The notes below the pieces were generated by a model. It was given only the letters and a program-made list of their open reading frames with translations. It was not told where the DNA came from and ran no database searches. Shown here piece after piece: positions 25,691 to 31,447 of a DNA stretch of 47,859 bases. Each line of letters starts with the position of its first letter. Positions within the stretch are counted from its first letter, which is position 1. The stretch lies in contig JASCOA010000011.1 in the NCBI GenBank assembly GCA_029959365.1, positions 1 through 47,859 of the forward strand, given 5' to 3'. The position numbers and the translations under genes were made by a program. The DNA comes from Microbacteriaceae bacterium PS02343 (GTDB lineage Bacteria; Actinomycetota; Actinomycetes; Actinomycetales; Microbacteriaceae).

Positions 25691-26164
25691 ATGGCCCTGG
25701 AGAACGACACCCTCGCTCCCGACTTCGATCTGCCGAACCAGTTCGGTGAGCACGTGCGTCTCAGCGACTACCGCGGCGTCAAGCCCGTCGTGCTCGTGTT
25801 CTTCCCGCTTGCCTTCTCGAGCACCTGCACGAGCGAGCTCTGCGAGCTGCGCGACAACCTCTCCCTCTTCCAGGACGGTGGCGTCGAGCTGCTCGGCATC
25901 TCGGTCGACTCGAAGGCGACGCTGCGCGCCTTCGCCGACGACGAGGGCTACGACTTCACCCTGCTGGCGGACTTCTGGCCGCACGGCGACGTCTCCAAGG
26001 AGTACGGCGTCTTCCTCGAGCACAAGGGCTTCGCCACCCGCGCGACCTTCGTGATCGACGTGAACGGCATCATCCGCGCCAGCTTCATCACGGCGCCCGG
26101 CGAGGCACGCCCGATGGCGGCCTACCGCGAGGCGCTCAAGGACGTGCTGCCCGTCTCCGCCTGA
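25691..26164 (+). CDS. Peroxiredoxin, AhpE-like
   Basis: A 157-residue thioredoxin-fold peroxidase reducing H2O2 and organic peroxides. The active-site motif FFPLAFSSTCTSELCEL (about 36-52) contains the peroxidatic Cys in STCTSE. A second Cys five residues later could be a resolving Cys, as in BCP/PrxQ-type enzymes. Mycobacterial AhpE has FFPLAFTGICQGEL and only one Cys there. The SDFWPHG-like segment LADFWPHGDVSKEYGVF also matches AhpE. The gene is divergent from aceE, a neighbourhood shared with mycobacteria. Confidence 0.92.
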   Translation: MALENDTLAPDFDLPNQFGEHVRLSDYRGVKPVVLVFFPLAFSSTCTSELCELRDNLSLFQDGGVELLGISVDSKATLRAFADDEGYDFTLLADFWPHGDVSKEYGVFLEHKGFATRATFVIDVNGIIRASFITAPGEARPMAAYREALKDVLPVSA

Positions 26165-26196
26165 TCCCGCCGACCCGCTACGATCGCGGGTGGCCG

Positions 26197-26270
26197 GGGC
26201 GCTTAGCTCAGTTGGTTAGAGCACCTCGTTTACACCGAGGGGGTCGGGGGTTCGAGTCCCTCAGCGCCCA
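26197..26270 (+). tRNA. tRNA-Val (UAC anticodon)
   Basis: Acceptor GGGCGCT/AGCGCCC, discriminator A at 26270, D arm GCTCAGTTGGTTAGAGC, anticodon loop with TAC and T loop TTCGAGT. CCA is not encoded. TACGAT (26179-26184) is a plausible -10 box. The last 10 bases overlap the 3' end of the minus-strand gene at 26261. Confidence 0.97.
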
Positions 26271-26605
26271 CCGGCCGCGTCGGCGCGGCGGAACAGGAAG
26301 AAGCCGCGGACCGCACCGCGGTTGACGGTGCCGTCGCCGGAGCTCAGCATCCGCTGCGACGACGACGCACCGGTCTCCACGAACACGTGGTCCGCGTGCG
26401 CGAGCCGCCACCCCACCTCCTCGACCCGGCTGATGAAGAAGCTCAGCGTCTCGTCGGGGGTCAGCGCGTTGTGCGACGAGCCCCAGGACGACTCGCCGCC
26501 GGTCAGCTGGCCGACCTCGACCTGCAGGTGGTGCACGGTGTCGCCGCGCTCGAGCGACTGACGTGCGAGCTGGAGCAGGCGCTCGGCCTCGTCGGCGGTG
26601 GGCAT
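26261..26605 (-). CDS. Hypothetical protein overlapping a tRNA 3' end
   Basis: A 114-residue soluble protein without recognised domain. The N-terminus MPTADEAERLLQLARQSLERGDTVHHLQVEVGQL is helical and amphipathic, followed by an alpha/beta region (TLSFFISRVEEVGWRLAHADHVFVETG). I choose ATG 26605 because AGAGGA lies just upstream; an upstream in-frame ATG at 26635 has no such site. The stop codon lies inside the acceptor stem of the convergent tRNA-Val gene, so the last three codons are antisense to the mature tRNA. Confidence 0.55.
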   Translation of the reverse strand: MPTADEAERLLQLARQSLERGDTVHHLQVEVGQLTGGESSWGSSHNALTPDETLSFFISRVEEVGWRLAHADHVFVETGASSSQRMLSSGDGTVNRGAVRGFFLFRRADAAGGR

Positions 26606-26679
26606 GCGGTTCCTCTCGTCGGTGGCCGTGCCCATGGTCCCAGCCTCGACCGCGGCGCGCCAGCGCGGGCATCACGCCG

Positions 26680-27162
26680 TCACAGTCGCCGCAGTGCCTC
26701 GGCGACCGTGCCGCGACCGGGGATCCGCGCCTCGGGGTCGACCCGCAGCCAGGGCTCGAGCACGAAGCGGCGCTCGTACGCGCGCGGGTGCGGCAGCAGC
26801 AGCGCAGGGGCGGCGCTGCGCACGTCGCCGTAAGCGATGAGATCGAGGTCCAGGGTGCGGTCTCCCCAGCGCTCCCGGCGCACGCGCCCGTGCTCGGCCT
26901 CGATGCGGTGCAGCTCGGCCAGCAGCACGCTCGGCCCGAGCCGCGTCTCGACCAGGGCGACGGCGTTGCGGTATCGCGGCGCGTCGGGGTCCGGCCCGTC
27001 GAGCCGCACGGCGACGGTCTCGATGGCGTCGGACGCCGACACCCGTCCGGTCAGCGGCAGCGCCTGGAGCGCGCGCACCGCGTCGTCGATCGCGCGGGCG
27101 GTGTCGCCGAGGTTCGCGCCGATCGCGACGACGGCCGCGGCCGGCGGCAGGTGGCGGCTCAC
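26680..27162 (-). CDS. folK: 2-amino-4-hydroxy-6-hydroxymethyldihydropteridine diphosphokinase (HPPK)
   Basis: A 160-residue enzyme transferring pyrophosphate from ATP to hydroxymethyldihydropterin in folate synthesis. IGANLGD opens the fold, RYRNAVALVET is the pterin-binding region, and RWGDRTLDLDLIAYGD is the HPPK signature with the Mg-binding Asp pair. It starts at GTG 27162, whose bases overlap the folB stop (GTGA), so the two are translationally coupled. It is the last gene of the operon. Confidence 0.95.
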   Translation of the reverse strand: MSRHLPPAAAVVAIGANLGDTARAIDDAVRALQALPLTGRVSASDAIETVAVRLDGPDPDAPRYRNAVALVETRLGPSVLLAELHRIEAEHGRVRRERWGDRTLDLDLIAYGDVRSAAPALLLPHPRAYERRFVLEPWLRVDPEARIPGRGTVAEALRRL

Positions 27163-27524
27163 CGCATCCGCTCGATCGTCACGGTCACGTCGTCGAAGGG
27201 CACCGGGATCGGAGCCGCGGGCTTGTGCAGCGTCACGCGCACCGAGACGACGAGCGGATGCGCCAGCACTGCCGTCGCGATGCGCTCGGCCAGCCGTTCG
27301 AGCAGGTTCACGGGCTCGCCAGCGAGGATCGCGGCGACCTGCTCGGCGAGCTCGCCGTAGTGCACGGTGTCCGCCACGTCGTCGCTCGCGGCCGCCGCTC
27401 GGCTGTCGAGGCGCAGCAGCACGTCGGCGACGAACTCCTGGCCGTCGCGTCGCTCCTCGGGGTAGACGCCGTGGTGGCCGATCGCGCGGATGCCGGTCAC
27501 GGCGATCTCGTCGAGTGCGCTCAT
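27159..27524 (-). CDS. folB: Dihydroneopterin aldolase
   Basis: A 121-residue aldolase that cleaves dihydroneopterin to hydroxymethyldihydropterin. The pattern IAVTGIRAIGHHGVYPEERRDGQEFVADV, then DTVHYGELAEQVAAIL and LLERLAERIA, is typical of the FolB octamer family, including the catalytic Tyr (HYGEL) and Glu22-like Glu. ATG 27524 overlaps the folP TGA (ATGA). Length fits the family. Confidence 0.95.
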   Translation of the reverse strand: MSALDEIAVTGIRAIGHHGVYPEERRDGQEFVADVLLRLDSRAAAASDDVADTVHYGELAEQVAAILAGEPVNLLERLAERIATAVLAHPLVVSVRVTLHKPAAPIPVPFDDVTVTIERMR

Positions 27525-28324
27525 CCGTCCGCTCCGCCCTGCCAGGCCGTCGCCACGCGCAGGGCGTCCCGGCTCGCGCTCACATCGTGCACCCGCACCG
27601 CCCACGCGCCGGCCTGCGCGGCGAGCACGCTGGTGACGGCCGTGGCGAGATCTCGGCGCGCCTCGCCGGCCTCGCCGCCGATCGCCTCGGCGAGGAACCC
27701 CTTGCGGCTCGTGCCGACGAGCACGCGATGACCGGTCGCCACGAGGGCGGGGAGATCGTGCAGGACGGCCCAGTTCTGCGCACCGCGCTTGCCGAAGCCG
27801 ATGCCCGGGTCGAGCACGATGCGCTCGCGCGGGATCCCCGACGCGATCGCGGCATCGACCCTGACGAGCAGCTCCTCGACGACCTCGCTGCCGACGTCGC
27901 CGTAGTCGGCGCGGGCGTACATGTCCGCCGAGTGCCCGCGCCAGTGGCCGATCACGTAGTCCGCGGCGGTCGCGGCGACCGCGTCGAGCATCGCGGGATC
28001 GGCGAGGCCCCCGGCGACGTCGTTGACCAGACGGGCGCCCGCGGCGACCGCTGCCGTCGCGACGCTCGCGCGCATGGTGTCGACGCTGACGAGCGATCCG
28101 TCGCCGGCGAGGGCCGCGATCACCGGGAGCACTCTGGCCTTCTCCAGGTCGGCCGGCACCCGCTCGGCACCGGGCCGCGTCGACTCGCCGCCGACGTCGA
28201 CGAGGTCGGCCCCCGCGGCGAGCAGTCGTCTGCCGTGCGCGACGGCCGCACCGGCCTCGAGGTACCGACCGCCGTCGCTGAACGAGTCGCTCGTGGTATT
28301 GACCACGCCCATGAGCAGGGTCAT
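27521..28324 (-). CDS. folP: Dihydropteroate synthase
   Basis: A 267-residue TIM-barrel enzyme condensing pterin pyrophosphate with p-aminobenzoate, the sulfonamide target. GVVNTTSDSFSDGG, DVGGESTRPGA and VLDPGIGFGKRGAQNW are the three signatures. ATG 28324 overlaps the folE stop by ATGA; the longer upstream frame is shadowed by folE. It is the second gene of the folE-folP-folB-folK operon, in which every junction overlaps. Confidence 0.96.
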   Translation of the reverse strand: MTLLMGVVNTTSDSFSDGGRYLEAGAAVAHGRRLLAAGADLVDVGGESTRPGAERVPADLEKARVLPVIAALAGDGSLVSVDTMRASVATAAVAAGARLVNDVAGGLADPAMLDAVAATAADYVIGHWRGHSADMYARADYGDVGSEVVEELLVRVDAAIASGIPRERIVLDPGIGFGKRGAQNWAVLHDLPALVATGHRVLVGTSRKGFLAEAIGGEAGEARRDLATAVTSVLAAQAGAWAVRVHDVSASRDALRVATAWQGGADG

Positions 28325-28911
28325 GCGCCGCCGCCCGCGATGAGGGCGATGAGCTCGGCGCGCGCGATCGGGTCCGCGAGCTCGCCGCGCGCCGCGATCG
28401 TCACGGTGCTCGCCTCCGGGCGACGTTCGCCGCGCATGGTGAGGCACTGATGCCGTGCGTCGAGCACGACGAGCGCGCCGCGCGCAGCGAGCGCCGAGGC
28501 GAGGGTCTCGGCGATCTGCTCGCCGAGGCGCTCCTGCACCTGCGGCCGCGCCGCGAGCACGTCGACCACGCGGGCCAGCGCGCCGAGGCCCACGACCCGC
28601 TCGTCAGGCAGGTAGGCCAGGTGCGCGCGGCCGGCGAAGGGCAGCAGGTGGTGCTCGCAGATCGAGCGGAAGGCGACGTCGCGCAGCAGCACCGCTCCGG
28701 AGGGCAGAGTCTCGGGGGCGGGCCCTGCGGCCACGGAGATCGTGCGGGCGAGCGGCTCCGCGGGGTCCGCGTCGATCCCGACGAAGAACTCCGCGTACGC
28801 ATCCGCGACCCGCTCGGGCGTCTCGCGCAGGCCCGGTCGGTCGGGCTGCTCGCCGATCGCCTCGAGCAGCTCGCGGACGAGCCGGGTGACGCGGGCGCGG
28901 TCGACGGGCAT
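28321..28911 (-). CDS. folE: GTP cyclohydrolase I
   Basis: A 196-residue zinc enzyme converting GTP to dihydroneopterin triphosphate, the first committed step of folate synthesis. Zinc ligands and active site are in SICEHHLLPFAGRAHLAYLP and ARHQCLTMRG. The C-terminus is slightly short but complete. It is the first gene of the operon and has its own leaderless promoter. ftsH, often found immediately upstream in Actinobacteria, is not here; lsr2 is divergent instead. Confidence 0.96.
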   Translation of the reverse strand: MPVDRARVTRLVRELLEAIGEQPDRPGLRETPERVADAYAEFFVGIDADPAEPLARTISVAAGPAPETLPSGAVLLRDVAFRSICEHHLLPFAGRAHLAYLPDERVVGLGALARVVDVLAARPQVQERLGEQIAETLASALAARGALVVLDARHQCLTMRGERRPEASTVTIAARGELADPIARAELIALIAGGGA

Positions 28912-28917
28912 CCTCCG

Positions 28918-28923
28918 AGGGTA
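28918..28923 (-). promoter_or_regulatory. -10 box of the leaderless folate operon promoter
   Basis: On the minus strand TACCCT, then CGGAGG, then ATG at 28911. The six-base spacing predicts a leaderless transcript. The GGAGG is too close to the ATG to act as a normal ribosome binding site. Confidence 0.5.
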
Positions 28924-29028
28924 CGCGCACAGGCGCGTCCGCTCGGCGAGCGGTACGACTCGAGCGGGCGCAACCTGCGCTGTGCCCCGATCGAACGCGG
29001 AATCGATCGGAGGACGGGTCGCTGCCCG

Positions 29029-29150
29029 TACAGTGCGCGATCAACTCGCGCTCAACTCGTGTTCGCATTCGAAAAGCGACGATGGTCGTCGAGTTCTCGA
29101 GTTCCAGTCGCTTGTTCTCGTCGTTTCACCAGGTTCTGGGGCAGTAGAGT
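29029..29150 (+). promoter_or_regulatory. lsr2 upstream region with two -10 boxes and repeated AACTCG half-sites
   Basis: The 278-bp gap between folE and lsr2 is relatively A+T-rich for this genome. It has two -10-like boxes: TACAGT (29029-29034) and TAGAGT (29145-29150). Between them, AACTCG occurs twice 11 bp apart (29043, 29054) and its reverse complement CGAGTT twice 8 bp apart (29090, 29098). Lsr2 proteins often bind their own A+T-rich promoters, so autoregulation is plausible. The repeats could equally be sites for another factor. Confidence 0.4.
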
Positions 29151-29189
29151 TCGCAGTGTTCGAATCCCCTGATTGAGAAGAGCAGCCAC

Positions 29190-29534
29190 ATGGCCAAGAA
29201 AGTCGTCGTCGAACTGGTCGATGATCTCGACAACTCCCCGATCGAGGAGGGCGAGGGCGGTTCGGTGACCTTCGCGCTCGAGGGCGTGAACTACGAGATC
29301 GATCTCGGCACCGCCAATCTCGAGCAGCTTCGCGGCGTACTCGCTCCCTACATCGAGAAGGCTCGCCGTACCGGCCGCGCCGGCGGTGCGCGCAAGTCGT
29401 CCGGTTCCGCCAGCTCGGCGCTGCCGACGCTGAACCAGCAGATCCGCGAGTGGGCGAAGACCCGCGGTCTCGACGTGCCTGCCAAGGGCCCGCTGCCCAA
29501 GCGCATCCGCGAGGCCTACGAGTCCGCGAGCTGA
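29190..29534 (+). CDS. lsr2: Lsr2-family nucleoid-associated protein
   Basis: A 114-residue H-NS-like bridging protein that silences A+T-rich and foreign DNA. Residues 1-60 are the oligomerisation domain (MAKKVVVELVDDLDNSPIEEGEGGSVTFALEGVNYEIDL). Residues 61-80 are a basic linker. Residues 82-114 are the DNA-binding domain (NQQIREWAKTRGLDVPAKG, continuing to the C-terminus). The usual Arg-Gly-Arg motif that enters the minor groove is replaced by Lys-Gly-Pro, followed by LPKRIREAY. DNA preference or affinity may therefore differ. A purine-rich site (GAGAAGAG) precedes the ATG. It is followed 8 bases later by pdxH. Confidence 0.93.
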   Translation: MAKKVVVELVDDLDNSPIEEGEGGSVTFALEGVNYEIDLGTANLEQLRGVLAPYIEKARRTGRAGGARKSSGSASSALPTLNQQIREWAKTRGLDVPAKGPLPKRIREAYESAS

Positions 29535-29542
29535 GCGAGCGC

Positions 29543-30187
29543 ATGAGCGAGTCGCTCCGGCGGCACACCGATTACGGGCAGGTCGGCCTCGACGAGGCCG
29601 ACCTGCTGCGTGATCCTGTCGAGCAGTTCCTCGCCTGGCTCCGCGACGCGGAGTCGGCCGAGGTGTTCGAACCCAACGCGATGGTGCTCGGCACCGTCGG
29701 TGCCGACGGGGCGCCCTCGAGTCGCACGGTACTGCTCCGCGCCGCGAATCCCGCGGGTTTCGAGTTCGTCACCACGCTGAGTTCCCGGAAGGGGCGCGAG
29801 TTGCGCGCGCAGAGCGGGGTATCCCTGCTGTTCCCGTGGTACTCGCTGCGCCGCCAGGTGATCGTGCTGGGGGATGCGGCGCCGGTGGCGGAATCCGAGG
29901 CCGACGCGTACTGGGCCGACCGGCCGCGCGGTTCGCAGATCTCCGCATGGGCCAGCGAGCAGTCCGAGCCCGTCGCCGATCGCGGCGTGCTCGAGCAGCG
30001 CGTCGGGGAGTACGAGGCGCGCTTCTCGGGTGCCGATGTGCCCCGACCGCCGCAGTGGGGCGCCGTGCGCGTGGTGCCGCGCAGCATCGAGTTCTGGCAG
30101 GGTCGCAGCTCGCGCCTGCACGATCGGCTCCGCTTCGAGCGGGCGGATGCGATGAGCGCGTGGACCCTGCGGCGCTTCCAGCCCTGA
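29543..30187 (+). CDS. pdxH: Pyridoxamine 5'-phosphate oxidase
   Basis: A 214-residue FMN enzyme that oxidises pyridoxamine/pyridoxine phosphate to pyridoxal phosphate. It carries the split-barrel FMN-binding core (NAMVLGTVGADGAPSSRTVLLRA, FVTTLSSRKGRELRAQ, VSLLFPWYSLRRQVIV) and the C-terminal dimerisation region ending with WTLRRFQP. RGSQISAWASEQS and SIEFWQGRSSRLHDRL are PdxH signatures. ATG 29543, 8 bases after the lsr2 stop, is used; upstream frame is inside lsr2. Co-transcription with lsr2 is likely. Confidence 0.95.
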   Translation: MSESLRRHTDYGQVGLDEADLLRDPVEQFLAWLRDAESAEVFEPNAMVLGTVGADGAPSSRTVLLRAANPAGFEFVTTLSSRKGRELRAQSGVSLLFPWYSLRRQVIVLGDAAPVAESEADAYWADRPRGSQISAWASEQSEPVADRGVLEQRVGEYEARFSGADVPRPPQWGAVRVVPRSIEFWQGRSSRLHDRLRFERADAMSAWTLRRFQP

Positions 30188-30190
30188 ACC

Positions 30191-30217
30191 GGGAATAGCG
30201 GACGGACGCCTCCCGTT
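30191..30217 (+). promoter_or_regulatory. Second SigR/SigH-type promoter (GGGAAT-N18-GTT)
   Basis: GGGAAT (30191-30196), 18 bases, then GTT (30215-30217), starting 3 bases after the pdxH stop. Both flanks also match the copy at 763: CGGGAATA and GTTGCC in each. The decamer CGCATGAAAC follows in both leaders (811-820 and 30235-30244). This extends the similarity beyond the sigma consensus. Confidence 0.65.
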
Positions 30218-30258
30218 GCCACGATCGATACGTTCGCATGAAACCAGGAGGACCCGTC

Positions 30259-31317
30259 ATGGCCGCCACCCCCGCCGGTATCGCCGGCACCAGTTCCGTC
30301 GAGCTCGGCCTCGACACCTTCGGCGACGTCACCGCCGACGCCGAGGGACGCCAGGTGCCGTATCCGCAGGTCATCCGCGACGTGGTCGCCGAGGCCGTGC
30401 TCGCCGACGAGCTCGGCGTCGACTTCATCGGCGTGGGGGAGCACCACCGGGACGACTTCGCCGTCTCCTCGCCCGAGATCGTGCTCGCCGCGATCGCCGG
30501 TCGCACCTCGCGCATCCGCCTCGGCACGGCCGTCACGGTGCTGAGCAGCGACGATCCCGTGCGCCTCTACCAGCGCTTCGCCACGCTCGACGCCGTCTCG
30601 AACGGCCGCGCGGAGGTCATCCTCGGGCGCGGCTCGTTCACCGAGTCGTTCCCGCTCTTCGGGTTCGAGCTGCAGCAGTACGAGCAGCTCTTCGAGGAGA
30701 AGCTCGACCTGTTCCACGCGCTGCAGGCGGAGGGGCCGATCAGCTGGTCGGGCGCGACCCGTCCCGCGCTCAGCGACCAGCGGGTCTACCCGACCACCGA
30801 GGCCGGTCGCGTGCCGGCCTGGATCGGCGTGGGCGGCAGTCCCGAATCCGTCGTGCGCGCCGCGCGCTACGGCATGCCCCTCATGCTCGCGATCATCGGC
30901 GGGGCGCCCGAGCGGTTCCGGCCCTACGTCGACCTCTACCACCGCGCGCTGCAGCAGCTCGAGCAGCCCGCGCTGCCGATCGGCGTGCACTCGCCGGGCC
31001 ACATCGCCGAGACGGATCAGATCGCCAAGGACCGCTACTGGGAGGGCTACCGGGCCATGCACGGTCGCATCGGCCGTGAGCGGGGTTGGGGCGAGACGAC
31101 CCGCGAGCAGTTCGAGCACGAGGTCGAGCACGGCTCGCTCTACGTCGGCTCGCCCGAGACCGTCGCGCGCAAGATCGCCTCGACCGTCTCGACGCTCGGC
31201 CTCAGCCGCTTCGACCTGAAGTACAGCTCCGGTCCGCTGCAGCACGAGCACCTGATGGAGACCATCGAGCATTACGGCCGCACGGTCATCCCGCGCGTGC
31301 GGGAGCTGCTCTCCTGA
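30259..31317 (+). CDS. LLM-class flavin-dependent oxidoreductase
   Basis: A 352-residue luciferase-like TIM-barrel monooxygenase. GLDTFGDVTAD at the N-terminus, FIGVGEHHRDDFAVSSPEIV, RIRLGTAVTVLSSDDPVRLYQRFATLD and LGRGSFTESFPLFG are typical of the family, and the GEHH motif is shared with the gene at 841. The substrate is unknown; it would require reduced FMN from a reductase elsewhere, perhaps the CE1759 type at 2028. I choose ATG 30259 because AGGAGG (30246-30251) lies seven bases upstream; an in-frame ATG at 30238 lies before that site. SigR-like regulation is inferred from the promoter. Confidence 0.88.
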   Translation: MAATPAGIAGTSSVELGLDTFGDVTADAEGRQVPYPQVIRDVVAEAVLADELGVDFIGVGEHHRDDFAVSSPEIVLAAIAGRTSRIRLGTAVTVLSSDDPVRLYQRFATLDAVSNGRAEVILGRGSFTESFPLFGFELQQYEQLFEEKLDLFHALQAEGPISWSGATRPALSDQRVYPTTEAGRVPAWIGVGGSPESVVRAARYGMPLMLAIIGGAPERFRPYVDLYHRALQQLEQPALPIGVHSPGHIAETDQIAKDRYWEGYRAMHGRIGRERGWGETTREQFEHEVEHGSLYVGSPETVARKIASTVSTLGLSRFDLKYSSGPLQHEHLMETIEHYGRTVIPRVRELLS

Positions 31318-31322
31318 GCGCT

Positions 31323-31373
31323 GCGCGCATCCGCTCGGCCGCTCGGCCACGATTCGGGAGAGCGGATGCGCGC
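31323..31373 (+). terminator. Terminator hairpin with inverted GCGGATGC copies
   Basis: GCGCGCATCCGCTC (31323-31336) and GAGCGGATGCGCGC (31360-31373) form a perfect 14-bp stem with a 23-base loop, 5 bases after the monooxygenase stop. A second small hairpin, CCGCCG/CGGCGG, follows at 31378-31395. Confidence 0.75.
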
Positions 31374-31434
31374 TCATCCGCCGCGAATCCGGCGGCGACC
31401 GGCGCTGCATCCCCGAGAACGCGGGCCTCCTGGC

Positions 31435-31440
31435 TATCGT
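31435..31440 (+). promoter_or_regulatory. -10 box of a leaderless promoter (permease)
   Basis: TATCGT, then seven bases, then ATG at 31448. This favours ATG 31448 over the in-frame GTG at 31439, which lies inside the -10 box. Confidence 0.5.
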
Positions 31441-31447
31441 GAGCAGC

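Noticed and set aside
28991-29006. TCGAAC-N4-AATCGA, resembling a LexA box
   Set aside because: The right half differs from GTTCGA at two positions, and the neighbouring genes (folE, lsr2) are not SOS genes.
29123-29138. GTTTC-N6-TTCTG, resembling a GlnR half-box near lsr2
   Set aside because: Only one half-unit fits the consensus and there is no second pair, unlike the clear four-unit box at glnA.
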